Translations under genes and position numbers: made by a program
Assembly: GCA_032622095.1 (NCBI GenBank)
Contig: CP136061.1
Location: forward strand, 63,553,127 to 63,617,126
Length of the DNA stretch: 64,000 nt
Reading direction: 5' to 3'
From: Siphonodentalium dalli
Taxonomy: Eukaryota; Mollusca; Scaphopoda; Gadilida; Siphonodentaliidae
The notes under the pieces: model-generated
Database searches by the model: none
The model's input: the letters and a program-made list of their open reading frames with translations, nothing else
What the model was told of the DNA's origin: nothing
Shown: positions 23,470 to 35,666 of the stretch, piece after piece
How positions within the stretch are numbered: position 1 is the first letter of the stretch
How the letters are laid out: each line of letters opens with the position of its first letter

Positions 23470-23830
23470 TTTCGTCAAAATCCCATCAAAATTGGCGATA
23501 TGACCTTGAATTGACCCGATTTTAAGGTCAAGGTCACGTCGCACGGGCAAACGAATATGCTTATGAGACTCCCCATATGAAAGTACCCCCAGATACCAAG
23601 TTTCATCAAAATCCCGTAATATTCGGGCGTTTGACCTTGAAATTACCCAATTTCAAGGTCAAGGTCACGTCGCACGGGCAAATTAATAGGCCTATGCCCG
23701 TTCCCGGCCGAAAATACCCCCACATACAAAGTTTCATCGAAATCGGGTCTGCCGTTTTCGAGTTCATCGCGAACACACAGACACACAGATCTTCCAAAAT
23801 ATATAATAGATATATATATATACTAGGTGA
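23470..23830. repeat. GGTCA-rich repeat units (TGACCTTGA ... TCAAGGTCA)
   Basis: Units of about 130 bp contain TGACCTTGAATTGACCCGAT, then TTCAAGGTCAAGGTCACGTC, then ATACCCCCAGATACCAAGTT, TCATCAAAATC. The array ends with an ACACAGACACACAGATCTTCC stretch and TATATAATAGATATATATAT. Copy 2 (36730-37227) has one more unit. ORFs in both directions are shadows of the repeat. Confidence 0.7.
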
Positions 23831-26760
23831 CCCGACTTCGTCCGGGCTTTGACCTTGAATTGACCATTTTGAAGGTCAAGGTCAGGTGGGGTCAAACACC
23901 AACACCCCAAAAATGGTGGAAATCGGCCCAGCAGATACCGGGAAATCGGCCCAGCGGATACCGAGATACCCTATGCATCAAATTTCGTCCGTAAAAATCC
24001 GCCAGTTTAACCCGATTTGATTTCCACTCAAGTAAAAAACGCGCCTCATATACACACGCTCATTAATTATCAAGTTTCAATGTAAAGATAAATTACCATC
24101 GGTGCCCGAGATATCGCCAAGACGTCTGAAACAGTCAAATGCATCGGCCGGTTAAGCGTTATTGTAATACGACCCTGCCTAACTATGCTTAAAAGCCATG
24201 TCCTGATTGGCCAGTGGCCCGAGTTACCATGGCTATCTCGTTCCAGTTTTGTGGTACAATTCTACTTTTCCAATTGTACCACGAAAAAAATCGGTTTATT
24301 CAGATCGCCGCACGCGACTTTTCCCGTCTTTTCTAACTCCGCGCAAACGGGGCATCAACGGAGTACACCCGCACCCGTAATCCTTTGAAATTTGCTACAT
24401 CTTGACAATCTTGCGAATTTTCTAGCGATTTGTCGCTTGAAACCAGTTTGGTTGCCAATGAATATGGTCCAAATGATGTTATGGTATATTGATATATGTT
24501 ACGACCAAAGAAAGTTACTTAATAAGTATATTAAATGACAAAATAAATCCATGTGGCCGGGCTGTGCATTCGTCGATTCGAATCTCGATCATATTCGATA
24601 TTTCGGAATCAAGTTGAAAATGAAAGCGTTTGTTCACCAGTACAGATGGGGAATAAGATTAGTTTAGTAAACTAGATCATTTAGATCGCTTTGTGTAAGG
24701 AAATTGGTCCATAGTCGATGATATATTCATGTTGTCCCAACAACGTTTAAAACAGAAATGACCGCAATTGTATTTCCTGTACAATTTAAATGAAACACAC
24801 GGGCGCCGCTGAAAACACATCGTTTTTTAGCCAATCACAACGATTATTTCTAGAAGAGGTGCCTCGAAAAGTCAACGGGGGAATTTCATAACAAGACAAG
24901 ACATTACCAGAGTACTCCATGCAAAGAAATCGAGTACGCCCAATACGAATTACACCACGAAATGTTTTCTCACCTGAGACCGAAAAAGCGCAGTATTTCG
25001 TTGACTATTCAGTCGAATTGTGACCATAAACTTTCAGTCGTATTACAAAAGAAATAAATACACGGTGTATCGGTGTGTATGGTCAAGTTGTACCACAAAA
25101 AACTGATTGTAGGACTCCGCTACGCGTCGTCCTACAATCAGTTTTTTGTGGTACAACTTGACCATACACACCTCTACACCGTGTATTTATTTCTTAAACG
25201 TAATCTAATGTTATGACCTCTAACGACGTCATAGAAGTTACGCATTGTTTTTATCCTGATGGAAGATAGTACCAGATAACTAAAACGGATACATACGCAT
25301 TATATATCGTTGAAAAGAGGAAACACGAAAGATTCTCACAGTGTCATTATTATGACTGGCATTTTATTATTCGCGCTGTTTCGAATCGATTTGTAAGCAC
25401 CGAACTCAAATGAAAGTCCCGTAACACAGCGTAAAAACAGATTTGACCTCGGCACGTGAAAAGTTGACCTCGGATCTGAAAATCAATAGGCCTATGTCAC
25501 CCCCCGGCCGAAAATACCCCCACATACCAAGTTTCATCGAAATCGGGTCGGCCGTTTTCGAGTTCATCGATTACACACAAACAAACAAACAAACAAACAG
25601 ATCTTCCAAGATATATAATAGACTAGAAGGTGACCCGACTTCGTCCGGGCTATTCAAAAACCAAATTTCAAGTCGATTGCTCCACCCGTTTCCGAGATCT
25701 GGTCTGCGCATGCGTGAAGCTGGCGTCGCACGGGCTCGGCGACCCGATAAAATTCGTATCCGGGGCAAGATACATTCACATACCAAATTTCAAGTCGATA
25801 GCTCCACCCGTTTCCGAGATATATAGCCCAATGTCATTTGCGGATACCTCGGCCGGTGATGAGTTAACGCGACATCGGCCGGTTAAGAGTTAACGCGATC
25901 ACGTCACGATATGTTGATGGCGTAATATATTTACGCAATGATTTTCGATGAGCGAAGCATGGTCATGCGTTCTTCCCGATAATTAAGGTAGAAACTTTAA
26001 ACGTACACAGGCGTGTGATACATCATTGGAAAGATGAATTGCCACAGATTCTAACCGTGCAAATTATATAACTGGCAATTTATTATTCGCGCTATATCGA
26101 ATCAATTTGTGAGCACCGAATTGAAATATATTAGCGCAAAACGGCGTAAAAACAGATTTGACCTCGGCACGTGAAAAGTTGACCTCGGATCTGAAAATCA
26201 ATAGGCCTATGTTACTCCTGACCCGAAAATACCCCCACATACCAAGTTTCATCGAAATCGGCTGGGCCATTTTCGAGTCCATCGATTACACACAGACAGA
26301 TACACACACACACACACAGATCTTTCAAAATATATAATAGACTAGCCGATGAGCCCGACGTTGTCTGGGCTATTCAAAAACAAAATTCGTATCCGGGGCA
26401 AGATACATTCACATAGCAAATTTCAAGTCGATAGCTCCACTCGTTTCCGAGATCTCGTCTGCGCATGCGCGAAGCTGGTGTCGCACGGGCTCGGCGACCC
26501 GATAAAATTCGTATCCGGGGCAAGATACATTCACATAGCAAATTTCAAGTCGATAGCTCCACCCGTTTCCGAGATCTCGTCTGCGCATGCGCGAAGCGGG
26601 CGCCGCACGGGCTCGCCAATACGACAACGTTCACCGCCTGGTCAAACTACACACACGTACCAAGTTTCGTCCCGATCGGTCGAGAATCGTAGATTTGTAT
26701 AAATGACAGACAGACAGACAAACAAACAAACATACATACAGACAGAGGTCTTCAAAATAT
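23822..26760. repeat. Cluster of related repeats with ACCCGACTTCGTCCGGGCT heads and CA-rich/ATATATAATAGA tails
   Basis: Three heads (about 23826, 25630 and 26350) each follow an (ACAC/ACAA)n tract and AGATCTTYCAARATATATAATAGA, as if elements with simple-sequence tails had inserted next to one another. The last block holds ~122-bp units with TTTCAAGTCGATAGCTCCAC, CTGCGCATGCGCGAAGC and GCACGGGCTCGGCGACCCGA. The overlapping 70-127-codon ORFs on both strands are translations of these units. The quiet middle (23990-25040) shows no gene. Confidence 0.6.
25049..25195. repeat. Large near-perfect hairpin, two 67-bp arms
   Basis: Left arm 25049-25115 and right arm 25129-25195 are inverse with about two mismatches. 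They are separated by 13 bp (TCCGCTACGCGTC). Arms contain GTTGTACCACAAAAAACTGA. A smaller related hairpin (GTGGTACAAT ... ATTGTACCAC) lies at about 24251-24282. No target duplication found. It could be a foldback transposon, a cruciform-forming site or a small-RNA precursor; sequence alone cannot decide. Confidence 0.8.
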
Positions 26761-27374
26761 ATATGAGATAACTTTAGAATATAGTAGTTAATGTATCATG
26801 CAGGACAATGGTCGCAATGGTGATGTTACCAAGAAATCACTTGGTGTGCCCAACATATGTTGAACTGAATGCTAGAGCTCATCAATGTAACATTCCTCTG
26901 GATGTTCTTCGCGTTGAACATTTTACCCTTGTGTTGATGGCATTTGTACTTTCTTGAAACATACCGACCACCACCCAGCGTGAGTATGACATATCAGCCA
27001 ACTATCAAAGGCATTGCCTTTAAGACTACACCCCAGTCTGGGTGGGGCTTATACAGTAGTAGCCAATGGTACACGCCTGGTCCAGTTGATTAAGAACGGC
27101 TTCCAAACGGATGGGAACATACAATCTTAGCATACAAGGAAAGCAAAGCCATAAGATCCTGTCTGAATCTAAAACATACCAAAATAAGGGACGGTGCAGT
27201 CATGGTCCAATTTCATTTCCACTATCATGACACATTCCCACAAACTAGCACTGTGTGTATTGTTATCACCTGCTTGGATCTGTTCAGTGAGACGATTCCT
27301 GGACGCCAACAAGATTGTTCTTATGAAGTGTGGGCATATTATGTATTATGGTCTCCTGCGCCTTAGCAGAAAGG
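26761..27374. other. Unique sequence at the right end of duplication copy 1
   Basis: No gene supported. Contains the palindromic AAAGGCATTGCCTTT at about 27006-27020. The 93-codon ORF at 27194-27475 crosses the duplication junction and runs into the 164-bp array, so it is a junction artefact. Confidence 0.45.
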
Positions 27375-27379
27375 CATCC

Positions 27380-28195
27380 AAGACAAATTTCATGATGATC
27401 AGACAAACAGTACGACCTGTAGCCCGTGCTAATGGATTGAATTTTGAAATCAAAGATGGCCACTGGCGGCCATGATTTTTCATCCGAATAACCCCAAAAT
27501 GACTCATTCCCATCTACATGCCATTGTTAACATCCATGACAAATTGTATGATGATCAAACTAAAGGTACGACCTGTAGCCTGTGCTAAAGGATTTAGTCA
27601 TACAAAGAGTAAAATCCAAGATGGCTGCTGGCGGCCATATTTTTTGGCTGAATGACCCCAAAATGACTCGTTCCATCTACATGTCATTATTAACATTAAT
27701 TATAAATTTTATGATGATCAGACTAAAGGTACGACCTGTAGCCCGTGCTAAAGGATTTAGTCATACAAAGAGTAAAATTCAAGATGGCTGCTGGCGGCCA
27801 TGTTTTTCGGCCGAATGACCCCAAAATAACTCGTTCCCATCTACATGTCAATATTAACATCCATGTCAAATTTCATGATGATCAGAACAAATTTCATGAT
27901 GATCAGACTAAAGGTACGACCTGTAGCCCGTGCTAAAGGATTTAGTCATACAAAGAGTAACATCCAAGATGGCTGCTGGTGGCCATGTTTTTTGCCCGAA
28001 TGACCCAAAAATGACTCGTTCCCATCTACATGTCATTGTTAACATCCATGACTAATTTCATAAAGATCAGACCAAAGGTACAACCTGTAGCCCACGCCAA
28101 AGGAAATTGTTGACGGACACACGCACATACGCACACACAGACAACGGACGCCAACCCATGGCAATAGCTTAAACTTACAAAGTAAGCTGAGCTAA
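27380..28195 (+). mobile_element. Helentron-like array remnant: about five 164-bp units and the 3' end, no 5' end
   Basis: A fusion product. The left edge is the duplication junction, the middle matches 12013-12610, and the right matches 14800-14937, including the TTGACGGACACACGCACATA tail and the hairpin ending GAGCTAA-like at 28191-28195. Explained by duplication plus unequal exchange or deletion between units. Confidence 0.75.
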
Positions 28196-28465
28196 AAAAA
28201 TGGACAGAAAAATTTAGGAATAAAAGCTTGGACAAAATTATGCATCTTGACAAAATTTTCTAAATAAAAAAAGGAGGACAATTCCACACAAAAATGTCGG
28301 ACGGACCTCATAATCGCAGGTGCCCAGGTTCCTATGGTACTAAATGTGCCAAGTTTTTTAAAGATTGACTGAAAATGTACGAATAAAAGCTCGGACAATA
28401 TTGTCTCCACGAACGGACGAATGGCTAGACGGACGAACAAGCTGATTCCAGTATACCCCGCAATG
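28196..28465 (+). mobile_element. Repeat-element tail (duplicate of 14938-15206)
   Basis: Base-for-base the same as the right part of the split element, at an offset of 13258. Minus-strand ORF 28192-28440 is a shadow. Confidence 0.6.
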
Positions 28466-28568
28466 AGTTGTGGGGGTATAATTATATAATGTTATCTCTA
28501 ATTGATACAGCAATTTGATTTTACTAGGGTTAAGTGTGAAGAGTACCTGAGAATATTATTAGCCTTAC

Positions 28569-28703
28569 TTGGTTTGCACACTGCACCATCAGCATAGTAA
28601 TTGTCACCACACACACATCTACTATTGCTATTCTGATACAGACAACTAGAGTGAGGAACACATGTATCTGTATTGAAGACACATATTGACCCTGGATAAA
28701 TCC
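28569..28703 (-). CDS. EB/EGF-like six-cysteine module exon (copy 2a)
   Basis: Duplicate of the exon at 15311-15445 with the same acceptor (AATTATTTCAG), donor (A|GTAAGG), 45 codons and all six cysteines; I see no base change in the coding part. Phase 1-1, so it can be spliced into the same transcript in frame. On the minus strand it lies ~6 kb downstream of 34685-34831. Confidence 0.76.
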
Positions 28704-30899
28704 CTGAAATAATTTAACATAATTTATATTGATGTTCAATGAAGAATTTTTTATGGTATGGGGAGAGTTAGGTAGCAAGTCGTGATTTAACAGGAAATGA
28801 TGTATGATTTGAGATAATCTGAATTAAGCATGCAAAAGTAGTAATGTATAAATTGGTGCAGTGAAGTCATATCACAATAATCATGCACCCTCTATATTCA
28901 CACAATTAGCATTCCGTAAGAATCAGAATCAATCACCATAAGGTTTGAACGAACGTTTCAAAGGTTATCACGCAATAACTGAAGTAACATTTCATAAAAA
29001 GCAATGAACCATGGATGTCCCTTCAAGCCAAACACGCTCTCAGCATGTGTTGTTAAATTGGTCGCACTTTCCATCTTCAGTTGTCGGGCTTTCCAATCAG
29101 CTGTTTTGACATGGGTAAAAAAATATACAGGAAGTATATATTGGAAAACGAGGCCACTGAAATCCTAATTTTATTTTGGGCTCATTTGTATTGCGATATG
29201 AATTAACTATATTAATACATGTACTCGCAAAAATCATAGATATTTCAGGAAATGTCCATTTTTTTGCAGTGATGCCAGCGAATATACTGGTATATGATTA
29301 TAAGGAATGACTGTCATCAGTTTTGACTGGCAGATTGATTAAACGAAGTTCATGAATCCATTCTTTGGTCAAAGGGCTGTAATTCCTTCGGGATTTACAT
29401 ACCAAATAACACAAATGGACCTTCCAGTCATTCCTTAATTGATACTAAAGACTTCACTGTCTAAATTTGAAAAGATAATGACAGTCACCCACACTCCACC
29501 CACCATTTGAAAAGGCAAAATGTTTATTGTGCATATACGCTGGCAGATATTACTTAAGGATTACTACCAGACAATGGAATGTAAAATTGTTTGTACTGCC
29601 AATCCTATGAAGTAATGTCAACTTATTTTATATGCATGAATTAACACTGTACATATGTATATATAGGTGTATTCAAATTAAGACTCAAGGTCTATATAAC
29701 CATAAACGTATATGTTATAGGTATATTCGCAGAGACTTACTCAAAATACACTTGGGGATAATCGCTCATGATCGCCGACTGGTTCACCGGAAGTTGACTT
29801 CTCTCAGGTGCACTCAATCGTGGTTCTGCCCGGTCTACTCCATATGATCCATAGTTTGACAGTATAGCAACTTTTATTCAATGGATCTAACTGGACCACT
29901 AATATTTCTCGATGGTAAAAAATAATAGATATAAAAAATTGATATCTAATAACTGTGAGCTTTGATAGGTGGGTTCCTCGACTTGAATCAAATATTTTTT
30001 ACCCTGAATCCAAATAAATAGTAATTGAGGGTGCTTAATCGGATTATGAATCTTTAAGCCGCCAAAGTCAGATAATGTAACTTGTAACTCATGGAAGACT
30101 TTTGATCTCGCGCAAGATTTCTAATACACGTAATTTCGACTGTATACCCCTCTAAGTGATCAAGTTTTTAGCAAGCTACTGTTATCAGTCTCATGCTGAC
30201 TAAAGACCTGAATACATTAGTTTTTGTCATTGGCATCGCGCGTGCGTATTACCAGGGTTTCCGCCTGGGGAAAATAAATGAGGCCTATTGTGCAAATATA
30301 TAACGTGACAGGACGAAAATGGATTGTCCCGTCGGGAGAACATTTTTGTATTTGTCACTGAAAAGTAGTCATTTCCTTGCACCTGAAATACTCATAAAGC
30401 AACCCAAAGCTATGTACATGTATATTACGCAAATTGATCATTTCCATGGGTGCAATAATTCTGTTGATGATACCCAGAGCATTGATCATGAAATTACGCA
30501 CGTGAGATCACCGTCTGATTGAAGACTAAATAAATGAACAAGCTACTAGTTAGTGTGCTTACAAATTTATAAGATTCCAACACCGATAGGTATATTTAAA
30601 CAATAAAAAGCGTATACGCATTGACCAATAATACCAAGCAAGGGGAATTGAATTAAGTATTTCCAAAAACGTCAACAGGTAGCTTCCGTGAAAATGAAAC
30701 CAAAAGGATATATTCTGTCAATCGTAAAACTATTTGTGTGCTGTGACATCATATTGCAGAAGATATTTATAGCGGCATAGTATGAATGGTATTGAAATCG
30801 TTCAAACTCGAAACACGTAGATTGTTCAACAGTCTGCCATAGTCCAACAACTATAGTTAGGACCACTGCTATGAACTAAGTTTTAGCCCCTGTGTTATG
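28704..30899. other. Intron, duplicate of 15446-17640
   Basis: Same content as copy 1 with a few substitutions (for example near 28966 and 29036). An empty hAT site GTTAGGAC is at about 30855. No gene. Confidence 0.5.
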
Positions 30900-33803
30900 A
30901 AATATGAAAGTGTCGATGACACTGTAGCTCAACTTTGTAAAGAAGGTAATTTTTGTGTGATTGGCAATGAATAGAGAGATTAACAAGAGCTACGCTGGGC
31001 GTGCAATATACGCCCTCTCTTGGGTCGGCGGAAACTGGTAAAAAAGGGGCATAACTCTGGTAAAAATTGGCGGACGGAACTCAAATTTGAACTTGACCTG
31101 GGTTTTGGTGGGAGAAAGTAATATACCAAATTATCATTGAATCCGATAAGCTCTAGTAAAGTTATCATCCGGACAACAAATTTCAGGGATTTTCTAAGTC
31201 AAATTACGTCAAATAAGGGGCATAACTCCGGTGAAAGTTGGCGGACGGAACCCAAATTCGAACTTTAGCTGTCTTTTCTCCTAATAAACCCACATACCAA
31301 ATTTGATTGAAATCGGTTCACTCTAACTAAAGTTATCAAATTTCAGGGATTTTCTAAGTCAAATTACGTAAAAAAAAGGGGCCATAACTCTCGCAAAAAT
31401 TATCGGATTAAAACGAAATTCGGACTTGAGCTGTATTTTGATATATGTAATCCACAAAAAAACAGGTTTTGCGTATAAACATTCCAAAATCGAGTTATCA
31501 TCCGGAAACAAAAAAACATAAGAAAAACTGAATTTTCTGAGTCGAAAAAGGGGCATAACTCTGCCAAAAATGGTCGGACAGAACCCAAGTTCGAACTTCA
31601 CCCGTGTTTTGGTGGGAGAAAGTAATATACCAAATTTGGATTCATTCCGATAAACTATACTAAAGTTATCATCCGGACAACAAATTTCAAGGATTTTCTA
31701 AGTCAAAAAACGTTAAATAAGGGGCATAACTCTGGTGAAAATTCGAACTTGAACTTACTTTTCGGCTAATAAACCAACATACCAAATTTTACTAATTTTG
31801 GTTCACCTAACTAAAGTTATCATCCGGACAACAGGTTAACGGACGGACGCCCGCCCGCCCGGACGGACAGACCAATACTATAATACGGCCTTTTTTTCAA
31901 AAGGGCGTATAAAAAGGAGTGCAAAACATGAGCAGTAAAGGATTTAGTCATACACAGAGTAAAATCCAAGATGGCAGCTGGCGGCCATGTTTATTGTCTG
32001 AATAACCCCAAAATGACTCTTTCCCATCTACATTCCAATTTCAATAGCCATGAAAAATTTCATGATGATCAGACTAAAGGTACGACCTGTAGCCCGTGCT
32101 AAAGGATTTAGTCATACAAAGAGTAAAATCCAAGATGGCTGCTGGTGGCCATATTTTATGGCCGAATGACCCCAAAATGACTCGTTCCCATCTACATGTC
32201 AATATTAACATCCCTGACAAATTTTATGATGATCACACTAAAGGTACGACCTGTAGCCCGTGCTAAAGAATTTAGTCATACAAAGAGTAAAACCAAGATG
32301 GCTGCAATGTTTTTTGGCCGAATGACCCCAAAATGACTCGTTCCCATCTACATACTGTTAACATTCATTTTATGATGATCAGACTAAAAGTACGACCTGT
32401 AGCCTGTGCTAAGTTATTTAGTCATACAAACAGTAAAATCCAAGATGGCTGCCAGCGGCCATGTTTTTTGGCTGAATGACCCCACAATGATTCGTTCCCA
32501 TCTACATGTCAATGTCAACATTCATGACAAATTTCATAAAGATTAGACCAAAGGTACAACCTGTAGCCCGCGCCAAAGGATTTAGTCATGCAAATAGTAA
32601 AATCCAAGATAGCTGCTGGCGGCCATGTTTTTTGGCCGAACGACACCAAAATCACTCGTTCCCATCTACATGTCATTATTAACATCAATGACAAATTTCA
32701 TGATGATCAGGCGAACAGTACAATCTGTAGCCCGCGCCAATGGATTGAATCTTGAAATCCAAGATGGCTGCCAGCGGCCATGTTTTTTGGCCGAATGACC
32801 CCAAAATGACTCGTTCCCATCTACATGTCAATGTCAACATTCATGACAAATTTCATAAAGATCAGACCAAAGGTACGACCTGTAGCCCGGGCCAAAGGAT
32901 TTAGTCATGCAAAGAGTAAAATCTAAGATGGCTGCTGGCGGCCATGTTTTTCAGCCGAACGACCCCAAAATGACTCGTTCCCATCTACATGTCATTGTTA
33001 ACATCCATGACAAATTTCATGATGTTCCGATCGAAGCTACGACCTGTAGCCCGCACCAAAGGATTTAGTCATGCAAAGAGTAAAATCCAAGATGGCTGCT
33101 GGTGGCCAGGTTTATTGGCCGAACAACCCCAAAATGACTCGTTCCCATCTACATGTCAATATTAACATCCATGACAAATTTCATGATGATTAGACCAAAG
33201 GTACAACCTGTAGCCCGCGCCAAAGGATTTAGTCATGCAAAGAGTAAAATCCAAGATGGCTGCTGGCGGCCATGTTTTTTGGCTGAACAACTCCAAAATC
33301 ACTCGTTCCCATCTACATGACAGTGTTAACATCCATGACAAATTTCATAAACTTCCGACCAAAACAACGACCTGTAGCCCGCGCCAAAGGATTTAGTCAT
33401 GCAAAGAGTAAAATCCAAGATGGCTGCTGGCAGCCATGTTTTTTGGCCGAACGACCCCAAAATCACTCGTTCCCATCTACATGTCATTATTAACATCAAT
33501 GGCAAATTTCATGATGATCAGATCAACAGTACGACCTGTAGGCCGCGCCAATGGATTGAATCTTGAAATCCAAGATGGCTGCCAGTGGCCATGTTTTTTG
33601 GCCGAATGACCCCAAAATGACTCGTTCCCATCTACATGTCAATGTCAACATTCATGACAAATTTCATGAAGATCAGACCAAAGGTACAACCTGTAGCCCG
33701 CGCCAAAGGAAATTGTTGACGGACACACGCGCACATGGACACACGGACGACGGACGCCAAACCATGGCAATAGCTCAAACTTACAAAAGTAAGTTGAGCT
33801 AAT
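30900..33803 (+). mobile_element. Helentron-like element with 164-bp core array (duplicate of 17641-20543)
   Basis: Same 5' hairpin, about eleven core units and 3' hairpin plus CTAAT. Carries the same ~0.92-kb insert at 30984-31907, so the insert predates the large duplication. A few base differences from copy 1 (for example in the core at 32952 and 33056). Confidence 0.8.
30984..31907. mobile_element. GGGGCATAACTC tandem-unit insert (duplicate of 17725-18647)
   Basis: Same structure, boundaries and TAA flanks as copy 1. One extra A in an A-run shifts the shadow ORFs. Confidence 0.7.
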
Positions 33804-34684
33804 AAATGCCATGGTGCATACTATCATGACAATGACAGCAATGACGACATGTGTAAGGTTCTGTCAAGGCCAGAAATTCCTATGGAATTAAACATATTTG
33901 CCGGTGATTAAACTGAAAATGCGGTAGAAAATACAAGTAAATAGGTGACTGAGTTAAAAGTACGAGTTGAAAGGTGAAGACCGAAGTGTTAGATACAATA
34001 TGTGATGACTTATCTGTTCAGAGCGTTACTGAACTATTCGGGAGAAATTTGGAACTTTTATATACTGGTTAGTTTCTTTTTTGCATGTTTTGATACAATA
34101 ATAGATAATTCACTTTATAAAAGTTTTATTTCATGTTACTCTCATGGTGATGACCGAGGGTTTGCCTATATATATATCAAATTAGTCATAACCATGGAAG
34201 ATGTACATGGGGAGAAGCCGCAGAACAATGTATGTAATAGCCTTGGTGGGACAATGGTAGCACATATAAATGAAAAGCCTACCTGCCTCCTCGATAAAAT
34301 TGTCACCATTAATAAATTAAAAATAAAAACCTGCCTCCCTCATAGTTAAAATCTGCCTCCCTCATAGTTAAAATTGGCCATAAATTATAAAAATAAATAT
34401 CTGCCTCCCTCATCCCTTTGGAAAAAAGTGTCTGAGAAACAAACAACTTTTTTATTTGGCCTAAATGGATTCAGTCATAACGGTATACATTGGAATGGTC
34501 TATTATTCATTTGGAAGGGTCTTCAGGTAAATTAGTAGACAATAGTTTACAATTAAGTGCAGAAGACTTGATATTCATTGGTAAGAAATGTTCAGACAAA
34601 TGATCGTTTGTTGAACTTATTATCTGGACATTTCCTTAGGAACTACCCATCAATGAGTATTTATTAAAGAAAGGGTTAACCTAC
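33804..34684. other. Intron, duplicate of 20544-21424
   Basis: Same CTGCCTCCCTCAT repeats and the same unsupported 115-codon ORF. No gene called. Confidence 0.4.
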
Positions 34685-34831
34685 TCTGGGTACAGCGTGA
34701 AGATTTCCAGTATAATCCATCATTACACTGACATCTGTTTGTGTTCTGGTCATCTGCTGTACACTGTGTGTTGCTGTCAGCACACTGCTCTGAAGGTCCA
34801 CCATCAGTGCAGATACCTTTAATGGCTATCT
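34685..34831 (-). CDS. EB/EGF-like six-cysteine module exon (copy 2b)
   Basis: Duplicate of 21425-21571. Identical 49-codon frame, six cysteines, TTCTCTTTCAG acceptor and A|GTAGGTT donor. It is the most 5' exon of the gene that I can find in the window; upstream minus-strand sequence to 64000 shows no further cysteine module. Confidence 0.8.
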
Positions 34832-34885
34832 CTGAAAGAGAAGTAGAGAATATCATCAATTAGTATCATCAGTGATGCGGACCAA

Positions 34886-35560
34886 ACCGCAAACAAGAGC
34901 ATTGCTAGGGCTTGGCAAAATACGACCTTTAGCCATTTTGAATTGAACTACCACAAAATAAATTAAAAATTTGAGGTTAAGTAGAATATCTGATATACCC
35001 CTAATTTCAATGCCAAAATGCTTTCACATTCTAAGTCGAAAAATGGCCGTGACTCATGTGAAAATAATTGGACAGAACCCATGTTTGAACTCTGCATGTA
35101 GTTTAATCTGGGACCCACACATACCAGCTTTGGTCCAAATCAAATAATCCAAACAAGAGTTATCGGTCGGAAACCGAAATGTTATGAAATCGGTCAAATT
35201 CTGTAGAAAAAGTGCAGTAACCAATGTAAAAATAATTGGTTGGAATCCATATATGAACTTGGCCTGTATCTTTAGCTGGGAAATACAAATACCAACTTTT
35301 GTTCAGATCAAATAATCCAAACTGGAGTTATCGGTTGGAAACCATAAATGTTAACAGACAGTCAAATACTAAGTCGAAAAAGGGCCGTAACTCATGTAAA
35401 AATAATTGGATGGAACCCATATTTGAATATGGCCTGTATTTTTAGCTGCGATAATACACGTACCAACTTTGGTTCAGATCAAATAATCCAAACTAGAGTT
35501 ATCGATCGGAAACCAAAAATGTTAACAGACGGCACTACCAACATTTGAGGTTAATGAGGC
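34886..35560 (+). repeat. Three-unit ~170-bp array (duplicate of 21626-22300)
   Basis: Same units as copy 1 with an occasional substitution (for example CTGCATG for CTGCCTG near 35095). Confidence 0.7.
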
Positions 35561-35666
35561 AAAATTTTTATGAGCTAGTTAATTTATTGAGTCAGTTCAA
35601 TTTTATGAGTTTTTTTAAACAAGTGCTAACATTTAGGGTTTATGAGCTCAACAAGTCCAGATACTT

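Larger units (their letters stand above)
12012..27374. repeat. Large tandem duplication, copy 1 (15.36 kb)
   Basis: Direct duplicate of 27375-40858. The unit begins within a 164-bp array unit (CATCCAAGAC at 12012) and ends in unique DNA. At the internal junction 27375-27379 the motif CATCC is shared by both parents (12012-12016 and 40859-40863). Both EB/EGF-like exons, one Helentron-like element, the hairpin and GGTCA-rich arrays are included. Identity is very high, with scattered single-base changes and array-length differences. Confidence 0.88.

Noticed and set aside
25443-25826. 127-codon ORF (also at 38840) and its antisense partners
   Set aside because: Lies wholly within the CA-tailed and 122-bp repeats; open in several frames on both strands because of composition.
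11397-33720. CRISPR-like regular repeats
   Set aside because: Contiguous 164-bp units without spacers in an animal genome; not CRISPR.
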